Made by a program: the position numbers and the translations under genes. This document shows positions 1 through 6,899 of a stretch of 12,396 bases of DNA, piece by piece. Every line of letters starts with the position of its first letter. The first letter of the stretch is position 1. Below the pieces are notes generated by a model. The model made no database searches. It was not told the origin of the DNA and saw nothing but the letters and a program-made list of their open reading frames with translations. The stretch comes from an uncultured Actinomycetes bacterium (GTDB lineage: Bacteria > Actinomycetota > Actinomycetes > Nanopelagicales > Nanopelagicaceae): assembly GCA_903839585.1 (NCBI GenBank), contig CAIMCU010000067.1, positions 1 to 12,396 of the forward strand, read 5' to 3'.

Positions 1-54
1 ACTATGTAGTTATCTTTTTAGTCCGAGGGCTTGTTGGAAGTATCTTTGATTGTG
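1..54. other. Short non-coding edge downstream of copA
   Basis: This stretch follows the TGA stop of copA on the minus strand. I see no hairpin followed by a T-run, so no intrinsic terminator is supported, and no start of a further gene can be recognised before the window ends. The minus-strand unit may therefore continue beyond the left edge. Confidence 0.4.
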
Positions 55-2325
55 TCATTTGATGCGAAGTGAGTTTGTAACTACAAATAAACTGCTTAGA
101 GCCATGGCTCCCGCTGCGTACATTGGCGTGGCGTATCCAAGCGCTGCGATAGGTAGACCAATGAGGTTGTAGGCAAAGGCCCATCCAAGGTTGGTTTTGA
201 TTGTTCGAAGTGTGCGCTTTGAAAGTTTAAGCGCATCGACAACGCTCATGAGCTCAGGACGCATCAATGTAATGTCGGCTGAGGAGATTGCAGTATCGGT
301 ACCCGTACCCATAGCGATAGAGAGATTGGCAGCGGCAAGGGCAGCAGCGTCGTTGATTCCATCTCCCACCATTAAAACTACGTGTCCCTCTGCCTGAAGC
401 TGTGAGATCTTCTTTAACTTATCTTCAGGAAGTGCCTCCGCAATAATGCAGCCTGGCTCTATACCGACGGCCTGTGCAGTTGCCGCCGCACTTTCTGAGT
501 TGTCACCAGTTACTAGCCAGGGTCTAATTCCAAGCTCAACCATCTTTGCAACGGTAGTAGCGGCATCAGCTTTGATCTCATCACCAGAGGTAAAGACGGC
601 GAGAGCTACACCATCCCATGCAAGCACCGAGGCTGTTAACCCTAAGTTTTCTGCAGTAGTGATTGCTTGAGTGATTGCAGGATCAAAGGCGGTAGAGCTG
701 TGAGCAATCGCCTTCGGATTGCCAATTAAGACAACTGGAGATACTCCCCCAAGGTTTACGCGACCTGCAACGCCAGATCCTGGAGTGAGAGAAAACTCCG
801 ATACCGCCAACTTTGATGCTCCATGTGCAAGGGAGTATGTCGCGATGGATTTCGCAACAGGGTGGTCATTACTTAACTCAAGAGATAGAGCTGTTGAAAG
901 TACTGACTTCTCATTTAAGTAAGGCGCAAAGGAAGCGCCAAGAACCTTATGAGCCGAAGATGGGATAACAACGTTTTGAATCCTCATCTGGCCTGAAGTT
1001 AAGGTCCCTGTCTTATCCAAGACAACGACATCTACCTTTTTGGCTAACTCAAGCACTCTCGGTTGACGCAAAACGATTCCGCGTTGTGCACCACGGCCTG
1101 ATGCGACAAGAAGCGCGACAGGCGTTGCCAGACCCAGAGCACAGGGACAGGCGATGACAAGTACGGTGATTGCAATAGAGATCGATTGAGTTAGCGTGTG
1201 ATCGGTGTAGTACCAACCAGCAAAGGTTGCTATTGCAAATAATGTAACAACGGGTACAAAAACAGCAGCAATGCGGTCTGCGACCCTTTGAATAGGGGCT
1301 TTTGCACCTTGCGCCTCAACGACCATCGATGTAATCCGCGCCAACTCAGTATCGCTTCCGACTCTTGTCGCACGAACAATTATTCGCCCGTTGTTATTAA
1401 GGGATGCACCAATAACAGTTGAGCCGGGCGTTACATCGAGTGGGGTTGACTCACCGGTAAGCATCGAGTTGTTCACGGAGGAGTTGCCCGATATCACTAT
1501 TCCATCGGTAGCTACTCGCTCACCGGGCTTAACAACAAACTCATCACCAATATTTAGATGGGCGATTGGGATGAGAACCTCTAAACCGTTTCGAAGAACG
1601 ATAACCTCTTTCGCGCCGAGCGTTAGAAGAGTTGAGAGAGCGCTACTTGCCCGTCGCTTAGCTCGTGACTCTAGGTAGCGGCCAAGGATTACAAAGAGCA
1701 AGACTCCAGCTGCAACCTCTGTGTAAACATCACCTTCACCTGTCGCATTTGCATAAATCGACCATGAAAAAGCTGTAATCGAACCTAAAGAGATAAGTGA
1801 ATCCATGGTTGGGTGCAACAGGTTGCGCAGTGCTGCGCGGTGAATAGGCCATGCGACGAAAAGAATAAGGGGAGTAGTTAACCCAATCGCCAACCAGGCG
1901 GTAGGTGAGTACAGCGGAGGCAGGATGCCGTACTTATCTAAGGTTTCAAGTATGTAGCTATCGATTGGCTCGCGCCACTGCATAACCATAGAGATTGCAA
2001 TCGCAGGGAGTGCAAAAAGAGTTGCGAAGAAGAGTGCGATAGCTGATTTACGGTTGTGAAGCGCTGGTCCCTGCGCATCTTCAAGAAGTACCGCGCCGTA
2101 TCCTGCCGCCTTAATCCTCTTGATGATCTCTTGTGGCTTCACAGAGTCAGGGGCCAGTACATGAACGGTTTCAGATGCAAAGTTGACGCTTGCGTGAGCG
2201 CCATCAATCTCATTGACAGATTTTTCTATGGAGTTCACGCAGGATGAACATGTCATGCCACTGACTGAAAAAGTTGTTGCGACGAGTGTTGTTTTGCTCA
2301 AATCTATCGCCTTGTTTTCAACCAT
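55..2325 (-). CDS. copA: Copper-exporting P1B-type ATPase (CopA-like)
   Basis: A 756-residue membrane pump predicted to export Cu(I) across the cytoplasmic membrane using ATP. Visible in order: one N-terminal heavy-metal-associated domain with GMTCSSC (Cys26, Cys29); hydrophobic segments from about residue 94; the actuator TGES loop (290-293); the transmembrane metal site CPC (393-395); the phosphorylated Asp437 in DKTGT; the P1B-specific HP dipeptide (His488-Pro489) in the nucleotide domain; and the hinge GDGIND (654-659). The last two membrane segments carry Tyr719-Asn720 and Met741-x-x-Ser744-Ser745, the residues that with CPC mark Cu(I)-selective pumps, so silver/copper is favoured over zinc/cadmium. 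Length is normal for a one-HMA CopA. The ATG overlaps the end of hisN by 8 nt, with a GAGAG-like ribosome site inside hisN, so translation is probably coupled. No copper regulator (CsoR/CueR) or CopZ is visible nearby. Confidence 0.93.
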   Translation of the reverse strand: MVENKAIDLSKTTLVATTFSVSGMTCSSCVNSIEKSVNEIDGAHASVNFASETVHVLAPDSVKPQEIIKRIKAAGYGAVLLEDAQGPALHNRKSAIALFFATLFALPAIAISMVMQWREPIDSYILETLDKYGILPPLYSPTAWLAIGLTTPLILFVAWPIHRAALRNLLHPTMDSLISLGSITAFSWSIYANATGEGDVYTEVAAGVLLFVILGRYLESRAKRRASSALSTLLTLGAKEVIVLRNGLEVLIPIAHLNIGDEFVVKPGERVATDGIVISGNSSVNNSMLTGESTPLDVTPGSTVIGASLNNNGRIIVRATRVGSDTELARITSMVVEAQGAKAPIQRVADRIAAVFVPVVTLFAIATFAGWYYTDHTLTQSISIAITVLVIACPCALGLATPVALLVASGRGAQRGIVLRQPRVLELAKKVDVVVLDKTGTLTSGQMRIQNVVIPSSAHKVLGASFAPYLNEKSVLSTALSLELSNDHPVAKSIATYSLAHGASKLAVSEFSLTPGSGVAGRVNLGGVSPVVLIGNPKAIAHSSTAFDPAITQAITTAENLGLTASVLAWDGVALAVFTSGDEIKADAATTVAKMVELGIRPWLVTGDNSESAAATAQAVGIEPGCIIAEALPEDKLKKISQLQAEGHVVLMVGDGINDAAALAAANLSIAMGTGTDTAISSADITLMRPELMSVVDALKLSKRTLRTIKTNLGWAFAYNLIGLPIAALGYATPMYAAGAMALSSLFVVTNSLRIK

Positions 2326-3142
2326 GGTTTAACTCTCGAATAATCGCATCATGCAGAGCTCCATTAGAAGAGACCCCACTTCCTCCGAATGGTCCATCTA
2401 CTCCATCTGTATTTGTAAATCTTCCACCGGCTTCGCGCACAATAATATCGAGTGCGGCCATATCCCATAAGGCAAGTGATGGTTCGATCGCAGAATCAAC
2501 AGCTCCTTCGGCAACGAGAATGTGTGACCAAAAATCTCCAATGCCACGTGTGCGCCAGACCTTTGTTAAGAGAGTTTGGAAAGCTTTAAGGCGAGAACCC
2601 CAGCCGACAAAGTCGGAGTAGGAGATTGAGGCGTTAGAGATATCGGAAATCTTTGACACAGAAATTCTCTTAGGAGATTTACCATTCTCGCTTACAAATG
2701 CACCCATTCCATCAGATGCATACCAACGACGGTAAAGGGCGGGTGCGCTAACAACGCCAACGATAACTTTCTCACTGCCATCACTTTGTCTCTCAACTAA
2801 CCCAATCAACGTAGCCCACGTTGGTACTCCGCGTAGGAAGTTCTTCGTCCCATCGATGGGATCGATAACCCAGTATCGGCCAGAACCCTGATGAAAGGCC
2901 GATGCCTGCTCACCAAACTCTTCTCCAACGATGCCATCATCTGGGCGATGCTCTTTGAGCAGCTCACGTATAGCTGCCTCTGCAGCTTTATCAGCATCTG
3001 TCACTGGTGTGTTATCTGGCTTTGTAGTGATTACCAAGTCGAGTGATTGATAGCGCTTGAGTGTTATTGCATCGGCAGCAACAGCCATTTTCTGCGCTAA
3101 AGCTAAGTCATCACTGAGTGAGAAAGGTGCTTGCGCGGCCAT
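2318..3142 (-). CDS. hisN: Histidinol-phosphatase, IMPase family (HisN)
   Basis: A 274-residue Mg-dependent phosphatase of the inositol monophosphatase superfamily, predicted to hydrolyse histidinol phosphate to histidinol, the penultimate stage of histidine biosynthesis; actinobacteria use this family for the step. The metal-binding elements are present: Glu74-Glu75 in GEE, Asp94-Pro-Ile-Asp97-Gly-Thr99 followed by KNF, and the C-terminal Trp226-Asp227 motif. The segment VPTWATLIGL directly after the DPIDGT block resembles actinobacterial HisN more than general IMPases, which is why I prefer HisN; inositol monophosphatase or another sugar-phosphate phosphatase remains possible. It lies 15 nt after rsgA and overlaps copA by 8 nt. 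There is no clear Shine-Dalgarno before its ATG, but a TAGAGT hexamer sits 6 nt upstream, so it may also be transcribed leaderless. No other his gene is in the window. Confidence 0.82.
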   Translation of the reverse strand: MAAQAPFSLSDDLALAQKMAVAADAITLKRYQSLDLVITTKPDNTPVTDADKAAEAAIRELLKEHRPDDGIVGEEFGEQASAFHQGSGRYWVIDPIDGTKNFLRGVPTWATLIGLVERQSDGSEKVIVGVVSAPALYRRWYASDGMGAFVSENGKSPKRISVSKISDISNASISYSDFVGWGSRLKAFQTLLTKVWRTRGIGDFWSHILVAEGAVDSAIEPSLALWDMAALDIIVREAGGRFTNTDGVDGPFGGSGVSSNGALHDAIIRELNHG

Positions 3143-3148
3143 AGCACC

Positions 3149-3154
3149 ACTCTA
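3149..3154 (-). promoter_or_regulatory. Possible leaderless -10 element for hisN
   Basis: On the minus strand TAGAGT (fits TAnnnT) lies in the 15-nt rsgA-hisN gap, with exactly 6 nt (GGTGCT) to the hisN ATG. No Shine-Dalgarno is visible there. This is the geometry of leaderless actinobacterial genes and would give hisN-copA a promoter of their own. No convincing -35 is seen; inference from spacing only. Confidence 0.4.
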
Positions 3155-3157
3155 TCG

Positions 3158-4189
3158 CTAATCGATTAGAGGTGGGTTTGCATCCTTTAACTCAAGCAAA
3201 GAGCGAAGACTCGAAACTCGGGCAGAACGTTCAGGGTTGATAACACCGTCAGGTGAGGCCCAAGAGTTAAGCGAACATCCACTTTCATGGTGTGAACAGT
3301 TCGGCATACAACTCTGAGTTACCTCAAAGAGATCCGGGAAGGAGGCAACGATTTTATTTGAATCAAGGTGAGCTAAACCAAAGGCTCGAATTCCAGGTGT
3401 ATCGATTATCCAACCCTCTTTTGAGGAGAGATCTGCAGCTAAGGGGAGTGCGACAGCGCTCGAGGATGTATGTCGCCCACGTCCAGTTACATCATTTACA
3501 TCTCCAGTTAATCGGTGCGCATGCGGAACTAGTGAGTTTATCAATGTGGATTTACCAACACCTGAGTGTCCAACTAAGACGGAGGTCTTCATGTTGAGTA
3601 TTTCCCTTAGATTCTTCAAATCCTTTTCAGCGGAATCAGATTTAATCGCAGTAGTGATGATGCGCACTCCCAGAGCTTTGTACTCATGGATAAAATCTGG
3701 AACAGGTGCTACATCGGTCTTTGTCACAAGAATGACAGGATCGATAGATTCATGAAAGGCACAGACAAGAAAACGGTCGATAAGCCCACGCCGTGGTTCT
3801 GGGTTTGCAGCTGCAATAACAATTACTAGTTGATCAATATTGGCAACGATTGTTCGCTCTACCCGTGCAGCATCATCAACTGTTCGACTGAGAGTGTTCT
3901 TGCGAGGCTCGATAGAAACTATTCGCGATAGTGAGCCTTCAGTACCGCTGACATCGCCTACAAGATTTACGTAATCGCCAACAACAACGGATTTTGGGCC
4001 TAACTCTCGGGCTTTCATCGCGGTGATGATGGTTCCAGTATCAGAGATACAGGTAGTGCGACCACGATCTACCGCAGTTACTAAAACGCGGATCGCATCC
4101 TTGTGTTCGGGCCGATCCTTGCTACGTCTGCGAGTGCTGCGGCCGGGACGGATGCGCACATCGGATTCGTCGTATTCGCGAGATGTCAT
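3158..4189 (-). CDS. rsgA: Small-subunit ribosome-assembly GTPase RsgA
   Basis: A 343-residue circularly permuted GTPase acting late in 30S subunit maturation, with GTP hydrolysis stimulated by the small subunit. The permuted order is visible: an N-terminal OB-like part; the base-specificity motif TKTD (156-159, a variant of NKxD) before the P-loop GHSGVGKS (207-214); the GRGRHTSS switch (about 236-243); and DTPG (263-266). A C-terminal zinc site follows, with Cys294, Cys298, His300 and Cys305. The basic N-terminal stretch VRIRPGRSTRRR is like actinobacterial RsgA. I chose the ATG at 4189 because it makes an ATGA overlap with the aroA stop; an in-frame TTG at 4207 would add six residues and overlap aroA more deeply. 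Translation is probably coupled to aroA. TKTD for NKxD should still recognise guanine. Confidence 0.9.
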   Translation of the reverse strand: MTSREYDESDVRIRPGRSTRRRSKDRPEHKDAIRVLVTAVDRGRTTCISDTGTIITAMKARELGPKSVVVGDYVNLVGDVSGTEGSLSRIVSIEPRKNTLSRTVDDAARVERTIVANIDQLVIVIAAANPEPRRGLIDRFLVCAFHESIDPVILVTKTDVAPVPDFIHEYKALGVRIITTAIKSDSAEKDLKNLREILNMKTSVLVGHSGVGKSTLINSLVPHAHRLTGDVNDVTGRGRHTSSSAVALPLAADLSSKEGWIIDTPGIRAFGLAHLDSNKIVASFPDLFEVTQSCMPNCSHHESGCSLNSWASPDGVINPERSARVSSLRSLLELKDANPPLID

Positions 4190-5508
4190 GAGATCAAGCT
4201 CTGCCAAAGACCTGGAAAATCAGGCAGTGTCTTACGGGTTGTTGCAACGTTTTCCACCTTCACATCAGGAACTACCAGTCCAATGACAGCACCCGCAGTT
4301 GCCAATCGATGATCATCGTAGGTATGGAAGGTGCCGCCATGTAAATCTGCACCAAATGTAGATGCTGGGGTTATATGCAGCGCGCTCTCTTCCTCAACAA
4401 CGCTTCCACCAAGTGCGTTGATCTCACGTGTTAACGCTGCAAGTCGATCTGTTTCATGTAGGCGAAGGTGAGCAATACCTCGAAGATGTGATGGCGAGTC
4501 AGCGAGTGCAGCTAATGCCGCGATAGATGGCGTTAGCTCTCCAACATCATGAAGATCGATATCAACTCCATGAATAGATTCGCCACCAGTGAGTTTCAAG
4601 CCACCGTCTACAAACTCAACTTTAGCGCCCATGCTTGTGAAGATTTCTCTGAGCTGATCCCCTGGCTGGGTTGTGGATTCGGGCCAATCTGCAATGGTGA
4701 TAGAGCCACCACAAACCATTGCAATCGAAAGGAAGGGGGCTGCGTTAGAGAGATCTGGTTCGATAACCAGATCCATTCCATGTAAGTCACCGCTCTCGAC
4801 GCTCCACGTGTTGCTGGCTTTTTCTACTTCGACCTGTGCACCGAAATCTTTCAACATGGCAACAGTCATATCTATATGTGGCATTGAAGGAAGGGCGCCA
4901 CCTTTATGTGTTGCGCGGATTCCATTGGCTGTACTTGGTCCAATAAGTAAGAGCGCAGATAAGAACTGACTTGATGCACTGGCATCGATGGTAAGTGAAC
5001 CACCTGGAATTGATCCCTTGCTCTTTACAACCATAGGAAGGCTATAACGTGATCCATGATCGATCTCGATACCCAACTCCTCTAACGCAGCAATAACAGG
5101 TCCAAGCGGACGTTCGTAAGATCGAGGATCACCATCAAAGGAGATATCTGCCGATGCCAGCGCAGAAAGCGGCGGCAAGAAGCGCATTACGGTGCCGGCG
5201 TTTCCAACATCAACCTTTGCTGGACCGGTTAATTTTCCAGGAGTAATCCTCCATTGCTCATTCTCTGAACCAGCATCAATAAACTCGATATGAATACCCA
5301 TGGCTTGCAAACCCTTTGCCATAAGTTCTGTATCGCGCGAGACAAGGGGAAGGCGCAAAATAGATGGCGTCTTTGCTTGAGCTGCAAGGATCAGCGCCCT
5401 ATTTGTTACAGACTTTGAACCTGGAATAACAACCCGCGAATTAACCGGCTTTTGTCCTCGAAATGGCGCAGGCCAAAGTGGCTCTTGCGCATTCGAATGT
5501 GAAGACAT
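4186..5508 (-). CDS. aroA: 3-phosphoshikimate 1-carboxyvinyltransferase (EPSP synthase)
   Basis: A 440-residue enzyme joining shikimate-3-phosphate and phosphoenolpyruvate to give EPSP, the sixth step of the shikimate pathway and the glyphosate target. Motifs visible: PGSKS with Lys32 (29-33); the PEP loop GNAGT (102-106); GDPRSYERPLGP (126-137); SASSQFLSALL (177-187); the acidic catalytic region DVGELTPS (321-328); HETDRLAAL (351-359); and DDHRLATAGAVIG (398-410). An in-frame ATG at 5589 would add 27 residues without family similarity and run 58 nt into the divergent SRAP gene, so the ATG at 5508 is preferred. That start has no Shine-Dalgarno but a TAGACT hexamer 7 nt upstream, suggesting leaderless transcription. 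It is first in the aroA-rsgA-hisN-copA unit. Confidence 0.93.
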   Translation of the reverse strand: MSSHSNAQEPLWPAPFRGQKPVNSRVVIPGSKSVTNRALILAAQAKTPSILRLPLVSRDTELMAKGLQAMGIHIEFIDAGSENEQWRITPGKLTGPAKVDVGNAGTVMRFLPPLSALASADISFDGDPRSYERPLGPVIAALEELGIEIDHGSRYSLPMVVKSKGSIPGGSLTIDASASSQFLSALLLIGPSTANGIRATHKGGALPSMPHIDMTVAMLKDFGAQVEVEKASNTWSVESGDLHGMDLVIEPDLSNAAPFLSIAMVCGGSITIADWPESTTQPGDQLREIFTSMGAKVEFVDGGLKLTGGESIHGVDIDLHDVGELTPSIAALAALADSPSHLRGIAHLRLHETDRLAALTREINALGGSVVEEESALHITPASTFGADLHGGTFHTYDDHRLATAGAVIGLVVPDVKVENVATTRKTLPDFPGLWQSLIS

Positions 5509-5515
5509 GAAGGAG

Positions 5516-5521
5516 AGTCTA
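5516..5521 (-). promoter_or_regulatory. Predicted -10 element for aroA, leaderless
   Basis: Minus strand reads TAGACT, then seven bases (CTCCTTC), then the aroA ATG at 5508. It fits TAnnnT, and the pyrimidine-rich spacer has no Shine-Dalgarno, so transcription would begin at or next to the start codon. It overlaps the opposing SRAP -10 by two bases in one inverted repeat. No good -35 seen. Confidence 0.55.
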
Positions 5522-5525
5522 CTCT
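5520..5525 (+). promoter_or_regulatory. Predicted -10 element for the SRAP gene, leaderless
   Basis: Plus strand reads TACTCT, then six bases (GTAGCC), then the ATG at 5532. That ATG is fixed because Cys2 must follow it. A purine-rich AAGGAG at 5510-5515 is 16 nt away from the ATG, too far for a ribosome site, which supports a leaderless transcript starting at the ATG. The -35 is not recognisable. Confidence 0.55.
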
Positions 5526-5531
5526 GTAGCC

Positions 5532-6245
5532 ATGTGCGGTCGTTATGCGCAAGCGCAAGGTATTGAGGAGATCGTCGAGCAGTTTGCACTCGATGGTTCG
5601 GTTATCGACCACTCACTTCCGATTAATTGGAATATCGCCCCAACAAATGAGATCTACATAATTCGGGCTGGAGCTGGAAGAGTTTTAGACTCTGCATCGT
5701 GGGGCGTCATTGCACCCTGGCAAAAGAACACGGTAGAGGCGCGAGCATCTCAATCGCATGCGATAAACGCACGCAGCGAATCGATTCACGAGAAACCAAC
5801 GTTTCGTCAAGCCTTTCGAAGCTCACGTTGTCTAATCCCTGCATCTGGTTACTACGAGTGGGCTACCTCTTTAGGACAGTACCCACCAAAACAACCTTTC
5901 TATATTCATAGCGACAGGCAACTCTCTATTGCAGGTATTTGGAGTACTTGGAAAAGTGAAAGTGGTGAACAGATTCAAAGCGCTGCGATTATTACTCGCG
6001 AGGCGGTTGGAAAGTTAGCGACGATTCACAGTCGAATGCCTGTGATGATGCCACCTGAACGTTGGGATAGGTGGCTAGATCCCACTTTGCGGGATATAGA
6101 TGAGGTGACCTCCCTGATGCAGTTAAGTGAACCTGACAAAGGTTTACGAGCGCACCCTGTCTCGGCACGTGTGAACCTTGTCGCCAACAATGGAGCACAA
6201 CTTATTGAAGAGATTGAGCTGGGTGAGCCTGAAACGCTTTTCTAA
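5532..6245 (+). CDS. SRAP (YedK/HMCES-type) abasic-site DNA-protein crosslinking protein
   Basis: A 237-residue SOS-response-associated-peptidase family protein. Members self-cleave the initiator Met so that Cys2 forms a thiazolidine crosslink with abasic sites in single-stranded DNA, shielding them from strand breakage. All the key residues are here: MCGR start with Cys2, Asn79 in NARSES, Glu109 in SGYYEW and His166 in IHSRMP. These match Cys2, Asn75, Glu105 and His160 of E. coli YedK with a constant offset of four. The requirement for Cys2 fixes the start. The protein is cytosolic. It is divergent from aroA by 23 bp and lies upstream of the sigma-factor gene on the same strand with a 57-bp gap. 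Placement beside a thiol-stress sigma gene fits a role in oxidative base damage, but that is inference; no LexA box was recognised. Confidence 0.92.
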   Translation: MCGRYAQAQGIEEIVEQFALDGSVIDHSLPINWNIAPTNEIYIIRAGAGRVLDSASWGVIAPWQKNTVEARASQSHAINARSESIHEKPTFRQAFRSSRCLIPASGYYEWATSLGQYPPKQPFYIHSDRQLSIAGIWSTWKSESGEQIQSAAIITREAVGKLATIHSRMPVMMPPERWDRWLDPTLRDIDEVTSLMQLSEPDKGLRAHPVSARVNLVANNGAQLIEEIELGEPETLF

Positions 6246-6289
6246 ATTAAACCCTGCTTTCCTACCCGGCGTTTTTGCTGAGTTTGGGA

Positions 6290-6295
6290 TAGCCT
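6290..6295 (+). promoter_or_regulatory. Predicted -10 element for the sigma-factor gene, leaderless
   Basis: TAGCCT is followed by exactly seven bases and then the ATG at 6303; there is no Shine-Dalgarno before the ATG. This matches the leaderless pattern seen for aroA and SRAP. I looked for the SigR autoregulatory motif (GGAAT, about 18 bp, GTT) in the 57-bp gap and did not find it. No clear -35. Confidence 0.5.
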
Positions 6296-6302
6296 TCTAA
6301 CG

Positions 6303-6899
6303 ATGACATCGAAGGATTTAGTTCTAGAAAGCGCCGCCGATCGCACCTCTCGGTTCGAGCGCGATGCTCTTGTGTTTATGGACCAGCTCTACGCAGCAGC
6401 GCTTCGGTATACAAAAAACCCTGAGGATGCACGTGATTTAGTTCAAGATACTTACTAAAAAGCGTTTACCTCTTTTCACCAGTTTGAAGACGGTACAAAT
6501 CTGCGTGCATGGTTATACCGAGTCTTAACAACAACCTTTATAAACTCATACCGCAAAGGACAGCGCCAGCCTCAACTCGCGCACAATGAGTTAGAGGATT
6601 GGCAGGTTGCATCTGCACAATCACATACAAGTGATCAAGGAAAGTCAGCTGAGGTTGAGGCGCTAGAAAATCTCCCTGACAGTGATATCAAACGTGCCCT
6701 GCAAGAGATTCCTGAAGATTTTCGCATCGCTGTTTATCTAGCTGATGTTGAGGGATTTTCATACAAGGAGATTGCAGAGATTGTGGGCACTCCAGCAGGA
6801 ACTGTGATGTCGCGACTTCACCGCGGAAGAAAACTCTTACGTGAAAAGTTAGCGGTCTATGCCGCCGATCTCGGATACGGAAAGGAGGTTGAGAAATGA
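6303..6899 (+). pseudogene. sigR: SigR/SigH-type ECF sigma factor gene interrupted by an in-frame TAA
   Basis: Reading from the ATG at 6303 gives a 198-codon frame that ends in a TGA overlapping the next start by 4 nt (ATGA). The translation is clearly a SigR/SigH-type ECF sigma factor of the thiol-oxidative stress response. Region 2 runs from about residue 22 to 90 (RDLVQDTY, then [19 protein letters not shown] and FINSYRK). Region 4 is at about 133-183 ([16 protein letters not shown], then the helix-turn-helix [23 protein letters not shown]). Codon 52 (6456-6458) is TAA, inside region 2 between Tyr51 and Lys53, where family members have an ordinary residue. Both sides remain in frame, so a single substitution explains it. 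No plausible restart codon lies before region 4, so the fragments (51 and 146 residues) should not form a working factor. An in-frame stop at 6279 limits any upstream extension. It may be a true recent null allele, a consensus error or a readthrough site; the rest of the gene shows no decay. Confidence 0.85.
6881..6888 (+). promoter_or_regulatory. Strong ribosome binding site for the anti-sigma gene
   Basis: AAAGGAGG lies 7 nt before the ATG at 6896, a near-perfect Shine-Dalgarno inside the last codons of the sigma gene. It lets the anti-sigma factor be translated independently of sigma-gene translation, which matters because the upstream frame contains a stop. It also fixes the start of the anti-sigma protein. 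Confidence 0.85.

Larger units (their letters stand above)
5514..5525. repeat. 12-bp inverted repeat holding both divergent -10 elements
   Basis: AGAGT-CT-ACTCT is a perfect 5-bp inverted repeat with a 2-bp centre. Read on either strand it supplies a TAnnnT hexamer (TACTCT plus, TAGACT minus), so a near-symmetrical element seems to drive aroA and the SRAP gene in opposite directions. It could equally be bound by a dimeric regulator; no regulator is identified. Confidence 0.5.

Noticed and set aside
1391..1678. Open frame on the plus strand inside copA, and similar antisense frames in rsgA, aroA and kgd
   Set aside because: They are shadows of strongly recognised genes, with no family features, ribosome sites or promoters of their own.
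4190..4207. TTG start for rsgA six codons upstream
   Set aside because: The ATG at 4189 forms an ATGA overlap with the aroA stop, a far commoner arrangement; the TTG cannot be excluded.
5509..5589. Longer aroA frame starting at 5589 (27 extra residues)
   Set aside because: It would overlap the divergent SRAP gene by 58 nt, the extra residues have no EPSP-synthase similarity, and the ATG at 5508 has a well-placed -10 hexamer.
6246..6302. SigR-type autoregulatory promoter (GGAAT, about 18 bp, GTT) upstream of sigR
   Set aside because: No match in the gap; only a TAnnnT-type -10 is visible.
6456..6458. Recoding of the TAA as selenocysteine or pyrrolysine
   Set aside because: Those use TGA and TAG; all other genes here use ordinary stops, including TAA for the SRAP gene and rsrA, so a reassigned TAA is not supported.
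6457..6461. Homopolymer A5 miscount as the cause of the sigma-gene stop
   Set aside because: An indel would shift the frame, but conserved sigma sequence continues in the same frame on both sides. A substitution is required.
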